From Prauserella cavernicola (GTDB lineage: Bacteria; Actinomycetota; Actinomycetes; Mycobacteriales; Pseudonocardiaceae): a stretch of DNA of 64,000 bases. The DNA is taken from assembly GCF_016595675.1 (NCBI RefSeq), contig NZ_JAENJH010000001.1:682001-746000 (forward strand), in the 5' to 3' direction. This document shows, piece after piece, positions 33,038 through 40,552 of the stretch. Position 1 is the first letter of the stretch. Each line of letters opens with the position of its first letter. A program made the translations under genes and the position numbers. The notes under the pieces were generated by a model, which was not told the DNA's origin, made no database searches, and worked only from the letters and a program-made list of their open reading frames with translations.

Positions 33038-34117
33038 ATGACCGCGCCGCAGAAGTTCCGCATCGCCGCCATCCCCGCCGACGGCGTGGGCACCGAGGTC
33101 GTCGCCGCGGGACGGGCCGTGCTGGACGCCATCGAGGCGCGCTCCGATGGGCGCGTCGCGTTCGAGTGGCAGGAGTTCGACTGGGGCTCGGCCTACTACG
33201 CCGAGCACGGCATGCTGATGCCCGAGGACGGGCTGGACGCGCTGCGCGAGCACGACGCGATCTACTTCGGCGCCGTCGGCTGGCCCACGGTGCCCGACCA
33301 CGTCAGTCTCTGGGGACTGCGCCTCAAGATCTGCCAGGGCTTCGACCAGTGGGCCAACATCCGGCCAGTAACGTTCCTGCCCGGCATCACGAGCCCGCTG
33401 CGCAAGGCCGACGACACCGAACTGGACTGGGTCGTGGTCAGGGAGAACTCCGAGGGCGAGTACGCGGGCTTCGGGGGCCGCAACTTCGGCGCACGAGGTG
33501 ACAAGGGCGAGGTCGCCGTGCAGTCGTCGGTGTTCACCGAGGTGGGCTGCGAGCGCATCATCCGCTTCGCCTTCGACCTCGCCCGCACGCGCGCGCACAA
33601 GAAGGTCTCCAGCGTCACCAAGAGCAACGCGCAGCAGTACGGCATGGTGCTCTGGGACGACACGTTCCGCCGCGTCGCGGCCGACTACCCCGACGTCGAG
33701 ACCGAGAGCGTGCTCGTGGACGCGATGTCGGCGAAGTTCGTGCTGCACCCCGAGGACCTGTCGGTGGTGGTCGCGTCCAACCTCAACGCCGACATCCTGT
33801 CCGACCTCGGCAGCGCGCTGGCGGGCAGCCTCGGCCTCGCCGCGAGCGCCAACCTGAACCCGCAGCGCCACTACCCCAGCATGTTCGAGCCCGTGCACGG
33901 CTCCGCGCCGGACATCGCGGGCCAGGGAGTGTGCAACCCGATCGGCGCCATCGGCAGTGCCGCGCTGATGCTGGAGCACCTCGGCCTGCCCGACGAGGCC
34001 AAGCTGGTCCAGGCCGCGATCGAGGCCACCACCGCGCAGGGCGTGCGCACCCGCGACGTGGGCGGCACGGCGAACACCGAGGCCGTCACCCAGGCCATCA
34101 TCGCGAACCTCGGCTGA
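33038..34117 (+). CDS. Tartrate/D-malate-type dehydrogenase (isocitrate/isopropylmalate dehydrogenase family)
   Basis: 359 residues from the ATG at 33038 (CCAGGAG upstream). The beta-decarboxylating dehydrogenase family features are present: IPADGVGTEV at the start, VVRENSEGEYAG, the metal-site region VDAMSAKFVLHPEDLSVVVASNLNADILSDLGSAL, and MFEPVHGSAPDIAGQG for the nucleotide-binding loop. The length and the SEGEYAGFGGR pattern fit tartrate dehydrogenase/D-malate dehydrogenase rather than LeuB or Icd. It would oxidise tartrate, D-malate or a similar 2-hydroxy-dicarboxylate with NAD. Regulation by the upstream LysR is supported by the twin operators. Confidence 0.88.
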   Translation: MTAPQKFRIAAIPADGVGTEVVAAGRAVLDAIEARSDGRVAFEWQEFDWGSAYYAEHGMLMPEDGLDALREHDAIYFGAVGWPTVPDHVSLWGLRLKICQGFDQWANIRPVTFLPGITSPLRKADDTELDWVVVRENSEGEYAGFGGRNFGARGDKGEVAVQSSVFTEVGCERIIRFAFDLARTRAHKKVSSVTKSNAQQYGMVLWDDTFRRVAADYPDVETESVLVDAMSAKFVLHPEDLSVVVASNLNADILSDLGSALAGSLGLAASANLNPQRHYPSMFEPVHGSAPDIAGQGVCNPIGAIGSAALMLEHLGLPDEAKLVQAAIEATTAQGVRTRDVGGTANTEAVTQAIIANLG

Positions 34118-34124
34118 GCGCGGC

Positions 34125-34334
34125 TCACGCGTCGGCGAAGGACAGCCCCCTGGCGGCCAGTTCCTCCTCGAGGATCCGGATCGCCTTGGGCCCGACGCCG
34201 TGGATCCGCAGCAGCTCGCCCGGCGTGACGCGGGTGAGCTGCTCGTAGCGCGTGTAGCCGTGCGCGGCCAGTTCACGCGGCGCGACCTTGCCCAGGCTGC
34301 GCGGGAACTCGGTGGGCTCCACGGACTCCGGCAT
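34125..34334 (-). CDS. Small helix-hairpin-helix protein
   Basis: 69 residues from the ATG at 34334 with GGGAG upstream. The C-terminal two thirds (APRELAAHGYTRYEQLTRVTPGELLRIHGVGPKAIRILEEELAARGL) form a tandem helix-hairpin-helix region with the DNA-backbone-binding IHGVGPKA hairpin, as in the RNA polymerase alpha C-terminal type or RuvA-like domains. The protein is too short for an enzyme; it is likely a DNA-binding accessory protein. It lies downstream of the nucleotidyltransferase gene in the same direction. Confidence 0.8.
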   Translation of the reverse strand: MPESVEPTEFPRSLGKVAPRELAAHGYTRYEQLTRVTPGELLRIHGVGPKAIRILEEELAARGLSFADA

Positions 34335-34348
34335 CTCGCTCCCGTCGT

Positions 34349-35104
34349 TCAGGACACCGCTGCGCGGAACAACTCGTCGGCCTCGGCGATCGCGTCGGCC
34401 AGTGCCTCCGGATCGGGCCGGAGCCCCCCGATGAGGTCGTCGACCGCGCGCAGCCCGGCGCGCCGCAGCAGGCGCTTCTCGTTGGTGACCCACTCGCCCC
34501 TGGCGGCGAGCGCCGCGTGCGCGGTCTGCGTGGCCGCGGTGGCGAGCGCGCCGGCGACCTCGGTGACGTGGCCGCGGGGCGCGTGGGAACCACGGGCGTA
34601 GGTGAGCGTCAGCGCGGCGCGCTCCCGCCACATCGGCGGCGCCGCCGCGCGCAATGCCTCGGGGAAGCCGGGCCGGGGCAGATCCCCGTGCAGCACCCGC
34701 GCCGAGGCCAGCTCCGCCACCACCAGGTAGCTGGGAATGCCCGCGAGGTGGAACATCAGCGGCTCCCAGTGGAACCGGCCCCGTTCGGCCTCGGCGAGCT
34801 CACGCTCCACCACCGCGAGGTCTCGGTAGTGCACATCCACGCGGCGGCCGTCGATCCTCAGCCATGCGCCGCCGTTGAACACACCGCCGCCCCAGTCGCC
34901 GACCTCGGAGACCTCGCCCTCCCAGCCGAACGCGCGCAGGTCCTCCGGATCGAACGCACCGCGGTAATACACCGCGAAGTCCCAGTCGGCCTCCGGCGAG
35001 TGCGTCTCGTCGGCGCGGGAACCGCCGAGCGTCACCGCTTCCACGGCGGGCAGCGTGGCCAGGCGCTGCGCCACGTGGTCCGCGAACACGTCGTCGTCCA
35101 TCAT
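34349..35104 (-). CDS. Nucleotidyltransferase-fold protein
   Basis: 251 residues from the ATG at 35104 (GGAGGGGAG upstream; an ATG at 35101 and a GTG at 35107 are alternatives). The Pol-beta-type signature is seen as LGGSRADETHSPEADWDFAVYY (residues about 27-48), that is GGSxAD followed by the DxD-like acids. The third acid is probably in RRVDVHYRD near residue 90. This resembles MNT/aminoglycoside-type nucleotidyltransferases that modify a small molecule or protein with a nucleotide. A HEPN partner, typical for MNT toxin-antitoxin pairs, is not present. Substrate unknown. Confidence 0.8.
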   Translation of the reverse strand: MMDDDVFADHVAQRLATLPAVEAVTLGGSRADETHSPEADWDFAVYYRGAFDPEDLRAFGWEGEVSEVGDWGGGVFNGGAWLRIDGRRVDVHYRDLAVVERELAEAERGRFHWEPLMFHLAGIPSYLVVAELASARVLHGDLPRPGFPEALRAAAPPMWRERAALTLTYARGSHAPRGHVTEVAGALATAATQTAHAALAARGEWVTNEKRLLRRAGLRAVDDLIGGLRPDPEALADAIAEADELFRAAVS

Positions 35105-35139
35105 CACTCCCCTCCCGCCCGACTCTAGGATCTACGACC

Positions 35140-35808
35140 ATGAACGCCAACGCGGGAACCACACTGCTCGAGGTTCCGCCGGGACGAGTGACCCTCGCCG
35201 ACCGCCGCACCCAGCGCGCTTGGGACGTGGAGGTCGCGGCGTTCCGGCTCTCCCCGTTCCCGGTCACCCAGGCCTGCTACGCCGCCGTGACAGGTCTCTC
35301 GCCCAGCACGGCCCGCGGTGGCCTGCGGCCCGTCGAGGGTGTCTCGTGGCCGGACGCGGTGCGGTTCTGTAACGCACTCTCCGAGCGAGAGGGGCTCACC
35401 CTGGCCTACCGGATCGGTGCCGATGTCGAGTGGGACCGAACCGCCGACGGCTACCGCCTGCCCACCGAGGCCGAATGGGAGTACGCCTGCCGGGCGGGTA
35501 CCACCGGAGCCCGGTACGGTCCGCTCGACGAGATCGCCTGGTACCGCGGCAACTCCGGCGAGCGCAGCCACGACGTCGGTGGCAAGCGCGCCAACGACTG
35601 GGGCCTGCACGACCTGCTCGGCAACGTGTGGGAATGGTGCTGGGACGCCTTCGCCGCGGCGGACCATCCCGGCTACCGGGTGCTGCGCGGTGGTGGCTGG
35701 TCGGACGAGCACTGGAGCTGCCGCGCCTCGGTGCGCAGGCGCAGCCATCCGGACTTCCGCATCGACGACGTGGGGTTCCGGATCGCCCGCACGATGCCGA
35801 GCGGGTGA
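35140..35808 (+). CDS. SUMF1/formylglycine-generating-enzyme-like protein lacking one active-site Cys
   Basis: 222 residues. The SUMF1 fold signatures are present: FPVTQACYAAVTG, PVEGVSWPDAVRFCNALSE, YRLPTEAEWEYACRAGTT and LHDLLGNVWEWCWD. In genuine FGE the segment after RVxRGG carries two copper-binding Cys (spaced CxxxxC). Here it reads RGGGWSDEHWSC, so the second Cys is kept but the first is Asp. It is therefore unlikely to make formylglycine and may be another SUMF1-type protein. TAGGAT at 35126-35131 is an actinobacterial -10 placing the start point about 2 bases before the ATG. Confidence 0.82.
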   Translation: MNANAGTTLLEVPPGRVTLADRRTQRAWDVEVAAFRLSPFPVTQACYAAVTGLSPSTARGGLRPVEGVSWPDAVRFCNALSEREGLTLAYRIGADVEWDRTADGYRLPTEAEWEYACRAGTTGARYGPLDEIAWYRGNSGERSHDVGGKRANDWGLHDLLGNVWEWCWDAFAAADHPGYRVLRGGGWSDEHWSCRASVRRRSHPDFRIDDVGFRIARTMPSG

Positions 35809-35809
35809 C

Positions 35810-35820
35810 TCCACAGTGGA
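35810..35820. repeat. End-of-gene palindrome TCCACAGTGGA
   Basis: Perfect TCCAC-W-GTGGA palindrome 2 bases after the SUMF1-like gene stop and 7 bases before the convergent oxidoreductase stop. Same motif as at 44388 and 58835. Confidence 0.6.
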
Positions 35821-35826
35821 CCCGGG

Positions 35827-36333
35827 CTACGGCTCCCCGACCGCGGTGCTTCCACCGAGCGGCAGGGCGGGCAATCCGAGCTTGCGGTGGTCCCACGACC
35901 GGGTGCGGGCCGGGTCGAGGCGCACGACCACGCGTTTGTGCATCATCGCCTCCACGACCGGCCGCGCCGACTCGTCGTAGGGCGCGGTGTAGCGCTCGTA
36001 CACGTCGATGGCCGCCTGCCAGTACTCGTCGGCGCCCGGATCGTCGATGACGGTGGCCTTGGCCTCGATGGACACCCCGCGCAGCTGGTCGTAGGTCTGG
36101 CCTGCCTCGACGAGCACCACGGCCGTCGGTGTGCGCCGCAGGTTCACCGCCTTCTGCGACTTCGTCTTGGTCTCGAGGTAGAGGGCGCCGTCGCGGTAGC
36201 CGTACCACATGGCGACCAGGTGCGGGACGCCTCCGGGACCGACGGTGGCGAGCGTCGCCGTGCGGCTGCGGCGCAAGAAGTCGTCGACCTCCTCGGCGGT
36301 CATGGTCACCTGGGCGCGCTGGTTGGTTCCCAC
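35827..36333 (-). CDS. PPOX-class (F420/FMN-dependent) oxidoreductase
   Basis: 168 residues from the GTG at 36333, with GAGGAG 8 bases upstream. The split-barrel pyridoxamine-oxidase-like fold is shown by FLRRSRTATLATVGPGGVPHLVAMWYGYRDGALYLETK, followed by KAVNLRRTPTAVVLVE. The length and sequence suit the actinobacterial F420- or FMN-binding PPOX class rather than PdxH. It would carry out a hydride-transfer redox reaction on an unknown substrate. The 190-base region upstream contains a KstR-like site. Confidence 0.82.
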   Translation of the reverse strand: MGTNQRAQVTMTAEEVDDFLRRSRTATLATVGPGGVPHLVAMWYGYRDGALYLETKTKSQKAVNLRRTPTAVVLVEAGQTYDQLRGVSIEAKATVIDDPGADEYWQAAIDVYERYTAPYDESARPVVEAMMHKRVVVRLDPARTRSWDHRKLGLPALPLGGSTAVGEP

Positions 36334-36461
36334 GCGGCTGCTCCTCACTGTTGCCGGCACTGTCACCCGTGGTTGCCCGATCGGGGTTCGAGGATCATGA
36401 CCGGGATCAAGCGCCGGGTCCAGCGCGGGGCCGGGACCGGTGCGCGGACCTCCACGAGAAC

Positions 36462-36475
36462 TAGAACACGTTATC
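36462..36475. promoter_or_regulatory. KstR-like inverted repeat upstream of the PPOX gene
   Basis: TAGAACACGTTATC matches the steroid/lipid-regulator core TNNAACNNGTTNNA at all but the last defined position. It sits 129 bases upstream of the oxidoreductase start. A TetR-type regulator of lipid or steroid metabolism acting in trans is possible but unproven. Confidence 0.35.
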
Positions 36476-36526
36476 GTTTTGGTCAGAGTGGCAGTTCCGA
36501 TCCCGCTTTTCAACCCGCGGTGGTGC

Positions 36527-37129
36527 TCACCGGACCCGCTTGCGCTCGCTCGAGCCCAGCTCGATCTGCATCGCGACGGGCAGCTTCTCCACGCCCAGCG
36601 CCGTGCGAGCCCGCGCCAGAACGTGGGTGTCGAGGTCCTGCCACACGCGGCGCAGGTCGGTGCCCTCGCGCAGCCACACGTGCAGCCGCAGCGCGGGATC
36701 CTCGTCGTCGCCGACGGAGCGGACCCGCGCCCTCGTGACGCCGTCCACGGCTTCGGCGTCCGACTGCACCGCACCAGCCAGCGCGGCCGCGGTCACGGTG
36801 AGCCCGTGCCCCTGGGTGCGGTCGAGGGCCATGTCCGGCTTGTGCTCGGGGCGCAGCGAGCGCACGGCCAACCACAACCCGAACACCAGCAGCACCAGTC
36901 CCAGCACGATCGCGGCCACCCGCAGCATCACCGGCTGCTGGGCGTGGATCCAGTCCACCACCTCGGGATCGAGCACCGGCCGCTGTGCGCGGAACGTGCC
37001 GAGCCAGCCGAAGCCGAGCACGAGCACGGCGGCACCGGCGAGCAGCGCGACGAGCCCGGTGACGAAGGTCAGCGAGCGTTCGGCGCCGTACGAACGGGCG
37101 ATCGCCTTGACGGATGCGGTCTTGCTCAT
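36527..37129 (-). CDS. Alkaline-shock-response membrane anchor protein (AmaP-like)
   Basis: 200 residues from the ATG at 37129, which overlaps the stop of the upstream gene by 4 bases. Two membrane segments lie near residues 18-42 and 70-92 around a short loop. A cytoplasmic Asp23-like soluble part (about 105-190) follows, with the TVTAAALAGAVQSDAEAVDGVTRARVRSVGD and LRLHVWLREGTDLRRVWQDLDTHVLARARTALG segments. AmaP anchors Asp23 complexes to the membrane in Gram-positive bacteria. It closes the ten-gene sigma-Asp23 cluster. Confidence 0.8.
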   Translation of the reverse strand: MSKTASVKAIARSYGAERSLTFVTGLVALLAGAAVLVLGFGWLGTFRAQRPVLDPEVVDWIHAQQPVMLRVAAIVLGLVLLVFGLWLAVRSLRPEHKPDMALDRTQGHGLTVTAAALAGAVQSDAEAVDGVTRARVRSVGDDEDPALRLHVWLREGTDLRRVWQDLDTHVLARARTALGVEKLPVAMQIELGSSERKRVR

Positions 37130-37662
37130 CGGCGGTCCCTCGGTGAATCGACCACGACCGACACCTTGGGGCGGCGTACGAGCGGCAGGTCCCCGACGAG
37201 ACCCGACACGCTCTCGGCCAGCCGCGGCCGCAGTTCCTGCTCGGATTCGAGCGTGCTCGTGGCGCGCACGCGGATCTTGCGCGCGCTGGCGGTGACCGAC
37301 GCGGAAGTGACGTTCTCCTGCGCCCGCACATGCTGGCCGACGACGCGGGCCAGAGAGCGGGGCGAGGTGGTGACGGTGACCCCGGGTGCGGGGTCGGTGA
37401 GCCGGACGTCCCTGCGCCGTGCGGCGGACGCGGTGAACAGCAGCACGAGACCGGCCACGGCCACGATGATCGCCACCACGCGCACGGTCGTGGAGTCCCA
37501 GCCGGTGCCTTCGAGCGCGTCGCGCCAGCTCGGCCACGGAACAAGGAGCGGCGCGTCCTGGGGACGCCACCACTGCCACGCGACCTCCAGCGCCAGCAGC
37601 ACTCCCGCCGCGGCGAGGGCCAGGCCCAGCAATGTCGACAGTAGACGGACGAAAACGCGCAC
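37126..37662 (-). CDS. Membrane protein of the Asp23 cluster (DUF6286-like)
   Basis: 178 residues from the GTG at 37662. Membrane helices near residues 8-28 and 60-78 are joined by a Trp/Pro-rich extracytoplasmic loop (EVAWQWWRPQDAPLL). A cytoplasmic C-terminal domain (VTVTTSPRSLARVVGQHVRAQENVTSASVTASARKIRVRATS) resembles an Asp23-type fold. It has the same overall plan as the AmaP-like gene that follows it, so the two may be paralogous membrane anchors. Coupled to the next gene by a 4-base overlap. Confidence 0.75.
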   Translation of the reverse strand: MRVFVRLLSTLLGLALAAAGVLLALEVAWQWWRPQDAPLLVPWPSWRDALEGTGWDSTTVRVVAIIVAVAGLVLLFTASAARRRDVRLTDPAPGVTVTTSPRSLARVVGQHVRAQENVTSASVTASARKIRVRATSTLESEQELRPRLAESVSGLVGDLPLVRRPKVSVVVDSPRDRR

Positions 37663-37676
37663 GATGTATCGCCGCC

Positions 37677-38030
37677 TCAGCTGACCCGCGCGGGGGTGTC
37701 GCCCAGCAGTGCCGACACCGTGACGTTCAGGCCCCGCACGCGGTAGGACGTCATGTGCTGGACGTCCTCGGTCACCGCCGTGCGCACCTGGTCCACCACG
37801 TCGCGGACCGCCGCCGGATACTGCACGGCGACGTCCAGCAGCAGGTCGATGTCGGAGCCGTGCCCCGACACCTTCACGCTGGCGCCGCGCAGCCCCGCGC
37901 CGACACCGGCGATCTTGCGCTCGATGCGCACCGTGCCGGACACGTTGTCGGCCGCGCGCTCAGCGACCTTGCGGACCACGACGTGCGCGATCTCCAGCGT
38001 GCCGCGTTCCTCGACCTCGGTGTCGCTCAC
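37677..38030 (-). CDS. Asp23/Gls24-family envelope stress protein
   Basis: 117 residues from the GTG at 38030. The family core is seen as RGTLEIAHVVVRKVAERAADNVSGTV, then KVSGHGSDIDLLLDVAVQYPAAVRDVVDQVRTAVTEDVQHMTSYRVRGLNVTVSALLGD. It is one of four Asp23-domain soluble proteins in the locus; the mature proteins probably form a layer on the cytoplasmic side of the membrane with the anchors at 36527 and 37126. It overlaps the preceding small membrane gene by 4 bases. Confidence 0.85.
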   Translation of the reverse strand: MSDTEVEERGTLEIAHVVVRKVAERAADNVSGTVRIERKIAGVGAGLRGASVKVSGHGSDIDLLLDVAVQYPAAVRDVVDQVRTAVTEDVQHMTSYRVRGLNVTVSALLGDTPARVS

Positions 38031-38203
38031 TTGTCCCTGCCCCTGCCGAACATGTCGGACAGGTCCAGCTCGCCGTCGAGCACCCTGCCCACGACGAGCC
38101 CGATCACGCCCACTGCGAGCGTGATGAGGAACGTGGTGAAGCTCTGGGCGGCGGCAAGGCCCAGCACGAGACCGCCGAGCAGACCGGTCTGGGTTGCGTT
38201 CAT
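38027..38203 (-). CDS. Small two-helix membrane protein (DUF2273-like)
   Basis: 58 residues from the ATG at 38203 with GAGGAG 8 bases upstream. Two hydrophobic segments (LLGGLVLGLAAAQ and FTTFLITLAVGVIGLVVGRVL) are followed by the charged tail ELDLSDMFGRGRDK. Small membrane proteins of this plan accompany Asp23 and AmaP in Firmicutes and actinobacteria. Probably a structural partner in the Asp23 membrane complex. Confidence 0.78.
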   Translation of the reverse strand: MNATQTGLLGGLVLGLAAAQSFTTFLITLAVGVIGLVVGRVLDGELDLSDMFGRGRDK

Positions 38204-38229
38204 GGTGTGGCTCCTCGATTTCTTTCGCA

Positions 38230-38493
38230 TCAACGGACGCGCGGAGGACGGCGCCTGCGGCGCCACCACCGTGCCAACCGCCCAGCGACCCCTCCGCGCT
38301 GGGTGGTGAACACGACCGGTCCGTCGAACCGGTCGGTCTCAGGTGGAGCCGGTGTCCCGGCCCCACTCTCACGGAACCGGGCCAGGCCGGCGACGAACAC
38401 GTCCGGGTCTCCCCCGGCATCGGGATGATGGCGCCGGACGAACGCGCGGTACTCCGCGCGCCGTCGTTCGTCGCGGCCCGGCTTCGTCGTCAC
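38230..38493 (-). CDS. Tiny J-domain-like protein with HPD motif
   Basis: 87 residues from the GTG at 38493, overlapping the preceding gene by 4 bases. Residues about 8-45 read RDERRRAEYRAFVRRHHPDAGGDPDVFVAGLARFRE. This resembles helix II, the HPD loop and helix III of a DnaJ J-domain, truncated at the N-terminal side. The rest is a Pro/Gly linker and a very basic C-terminus (WWRRRRRPPRVR), which could bind membrane or nucleic acid. Its place inside the Asp23 operon suggests it recruits an Hsp70 (DnaK) to that complex; this is inference. Confidence 0.65.
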   Translation of the reverse strand: MTTKPGRDERRRAEYRAFVRRHHPDAGGDPDVFVAGLARFRESGAGTPAPPETDRFDGPVVFTTQRGGVAGRLARWWRRRRRPPRVR

Positions 38494-38816
38494 CGTGCGT
38501 CTTCCCGGGGGGACGTGGCGTCCTCACGGAGATGCACGATGTCGGTGACCTCGACGTTGATGGGCACGTCGCCCACGATGTCGCGGACCCGTGCGCGCAG
38601 GTCGTCGAGCACACCGGGCAGTGCGCCGTCCAGCCGCAGCACCACGCCGAGGTCCACCGGTTCGCCTTCGCCCGTCACGCGCACGCCCACGACCTTGCGG
38701 CCGGGAAGGTGCGTGGCCAGCGATCCGCGAACGCCGCCGTCGAGGCGCACCACCGAGGGGTGCGCGGTGACGGTCTCGGCGATCGCGTCCGCGAGTCGTT
38801 CGGGTGTGGTGTTCAT
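38490..38816 (-). CDS. Small Asp23-like protein
   Basis: 108 residues. The middle part (SVVRLDGGVRGSLATHLPGRKVVGVRVTGEGEPVDLGVVLRLDGALPGVLDDLRARVRDIVGDVPINVEVTDIVHL) has the strand-helix pattern and closing NVEVTDI segment of Asp23 domains. It lacks the longer N-terminal region of the 38821 and 39332 proteins. It lies 4 bases after the 38821 gene and overlaps the J-like gene, so it is part of the same message. Confidence 0.72.
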   Translation of the reverse strand: MNTTPERLADAIAETVTAHPSVVRLDGGVRGSLATHLPGRKVVGVRVTGEGEPVDLGVVLRLDGALPGVLDDLRARVRDIVGDVPINVEVTDIVHLREDATSPREDAR

Positions 38817-38820
38817 CGGC

Positions 38821-39285
38821 TCACTCGACCCTGGACGTCTGCTCCTCGACCTCGTCTTCCTCGGGCAGGTGGATGTCGTTGACGGCGATGTTGACCTCGA
38901 TGACCTCGAGCCCGGTGATCTGCTCGACCGTCGAGATCACGTTGCGCCGCACTGCCCTGGCGACGTCGACGATGCGCGCTCCGTACTCCACCACCACGTC
39001 GAGGTCCACGGCGGCCTGCTTCTCGCCCACCTCGACCGAGACGCCCGCGGTGGTCGTGGTGCCCGAACCCGGGATGCGGTCGCGGATCGCGCCGAACGCG
39101 CGGGAGACACCGCCGCCGAGCGCGTACACGCCCGACACCTCACGGGCCGCGATGCCGGCGACCTTCTGCACGACCGACGAGGCGATCGTGGTCTTGCCCG
39201 CGCTGCCCTCGTCGTTGAGCGTGGCGGACGAACCGGAACGCGCGACCGGCGCGCCCTCGGACTTGGTGCTGGTGTTCTGCGCCAT
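38821..39285 (-). CDS. Asp23/Gls24-family envelope stress protein
   Basis: 154 residues. After a Ser/Thr-rich N-terminus, the Asp23 core reads GKTTIASSVVQKVAGIAAREVSGVYALGGGVSRAFGAIRDRIPG. It continues AAVDLDVVVEYGARIVDVARAVRRNVISTVEQITGLEVIEVNIAVNDIHLP. The protein is a clear paralogue of the one encoded at 39332 (shared TGLEVIEVNIAV and EVGEKQAA segments), so the pair arose by tandem duplication. Likely a soluble component of the membrane-associated Asp23 layer. GGAG-type ribosome site precedes the ATG at 39285. Confidence 0.9.
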   Translation of the reverse strand: MAQNTSTKSEGAPVARSGSSATLNDEGSAGKTTIASSVVQKVAGIAAREVSGVYALGGGVSRAFGAIRDRIPGSGTTTTAGVSVEVGEKQAAVDLDVVVEYGARIVDVARAVRRNVISTVEQITGLEVIEVNIAVNDIHLPEEDEVEEQTSRVE

Positions 39286-39331
39286 GGATCTGCTCCTTCT
39301 CGGTTTTCTGGGTTGTCCGTCGCCGCAGCGC

Positions 39332-39793
39332 TCAGTGCACGCGGGTCGGCGTCGGCTCGGCCTGCTCGCCAGGCACGTGCACGTCTTCCACGGCGATGTT
39401 GACCTCGATGACCTCGAGTCCGGTCATGTCCTCGACGGCCGCGATGGTGTCGGCCCGCACGGTGCGGGCCAGCGCGGGGATGGAGGCGCCGTAGTCGACG
39501 ACGACCCGCAGGTCGATCGCCGCCTGCTTCTCCCCGACCTCGACCGTGACGCCCTGTCCCGCACTCGCGTGCGCACCGGGGACGCGCTCGCGGAGCGCAC
39601 CGAGCGCCCGCGCGGCACCGCCGCCCAGCGCGTGGACACCCGGCACGTCCCGCGCCGCCCTGCCCGCGATCTGCCTGACCACGGTGCTCGCGATCGTGGT
39701 GGTGCCCTGACTGGTCACCAGAACGCTGGCGCCGGGCTCCGCGGCCTGGCCGGCTTTTCTGTCCACAGTGGTCGTCGATGGGGTGCTCGTCAT
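39332..39793 (-). CDS. Asp23/Gls24-family envelope stress protein
   Basis: 153 residues from the ATG at 39793 (GAGGAG upstream). The Asp23 core is GTTTIASTVVRQIAGRAARDVPGVHALGGGAARALGALRERVPG, followed by EVGEKQAAIDLRVVVDYGASIPALARTVRADTIAAVEDMTGLEVIEVNIAVEDVHVPGE. It is about as long as its neighbour at 38821 and clearly homologous. The first gene after the sigma/anti-sigma-like pair, separated from it by a 105-base gap that may hold a second promoter (two GGATATC elements at about 39816-39863). Confidence 0.9.
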   Translation of the reverse strand: MTSTPSTTTVDRKAGQAAEPGASVLVTSQGTTTIASTVVRQIAGRAARDVPGVHALGGGAARALGALRERVPGAHASAGQGVTVEVGEKQAAIDLRVVVDYGASIPALARTVRADTIAAVEDMTGLEVIEVNIAVEDVHVPGEQAEPTPTRVH

Positions 39794-39898
39794 TGCGCTG
39801 ACTCCTCGTACTGATATCCACCGGGGCCACTGCCCCGCCACCAAGACGACACCGGATATCCCCAAACGTCACGGGTGCTCACACCGATGTCGCGACGA

Positions 39899-40552
39899 TC
39901 ACCCGATCGAGCGTCCCGGTTCGCCGGTCCGGGCACCGTCGTCGAGGCCGCCCACCTCGATGTCGAGCCGCGCGAGCAGGACACCGACTCTGGCCGTGCA
40001 CGCGTCGACGGCCTGCCGCCGGACGCGCTCCAGCACGCCGGCGAACTCGACGCCGTACGCCACCGAGACCGTGAGCCGTCCCTCGACCATCGCCGTGCCG
40101 TCCTCGGTGGTGCCCGCCGCGTGCAGTTCGCACCGGCCGGCACGCACACCGTCCACGCCCTCCGCGGCGAACCGCACGATGGCGGCGACGGCCCGCTCGC
40201 TGATGTCGGTGCGCCCACGTTCCTGCGCGTCCAGAGCGAACATCGCGCCGAGGCCCCTCGGCTCCGCGCGCACGGCCGCCATGATCCGCGCGGTGAGGTC
40301 CCGCGCGGGCCGGACCCGCTCCTCTTTCAACGAGGTCGTGGCCGTGCGAAGTTCCCCCAGCCCGCTCAGCGCCGCGGAGCAGTGCGGGCACGACCGCACG
40401 TGGTCGTCGGTCACGTCGGTGCCGTCCGTGCCGTCCGTCGAGCGCCCGGCCCCCCCGGGTCCGCCTGCTCCGTCGTCCAGTCGCTCCCAGAGCCGCTCGA
40501 GCGAGCGGCCGCAGGGCAGCGCGTTGTCCTCGGGTGGCCCGTTCAGCGCCAT
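39899..40552 (-). CDS. Asp23-domain protein with N-terminal zinc-finger-like (anti-sigma type) segment
   Basis: 217 residues from the ATG at 40552. The N-terminal part has HVRSCPHCSAAL (H-x3-C-x2-C, about residues 51-62), the core of the ZAS zinc-binding anti-sigma motif, within a helical region. Residues about 105-205 form an Asp23-like domain (ERAVAAIVRFAAEGVDGVRAGRCEL and MVEGRLTVSVAYGVEFAGVLERVRRQAVDACTARVGVLLARLDIEVGGLDD). The gene overlaps the end of the ECF sigma gene by 10 bases, the usual sigma/anti-sigma order. It could tie sigma activity directly to the Asp23 complex; this is inference. Confidence 0.75.
   Translation of the reverse strand: MALNGPPEDNALPCGRSLERLWERLDDGAGGPGGAGRSTDGTDGTDVTDDHVRSCPHCSAALSGLGELRTATTSLKEERVRPARDLTARIMAAVRAEPRGLGAMFALDAQERGRTDISERAVAAIVRFAAEGVDGVRAGRCELHAAGTTEDGTAMVEGRLTVSVAYGVEFAGVLERVRRQAVDACTARVGVLLARLDIEVGGLDDGARTGEPGRSIG

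Noticed and set aside
34349..35104. MNT-HEPN toxin-antitoxin pair
   Set aside because: The nucleotidyltransferase lacks an adjacent HEPN gene; the neighbouring small gene is a helix-hairpin-helix protein.
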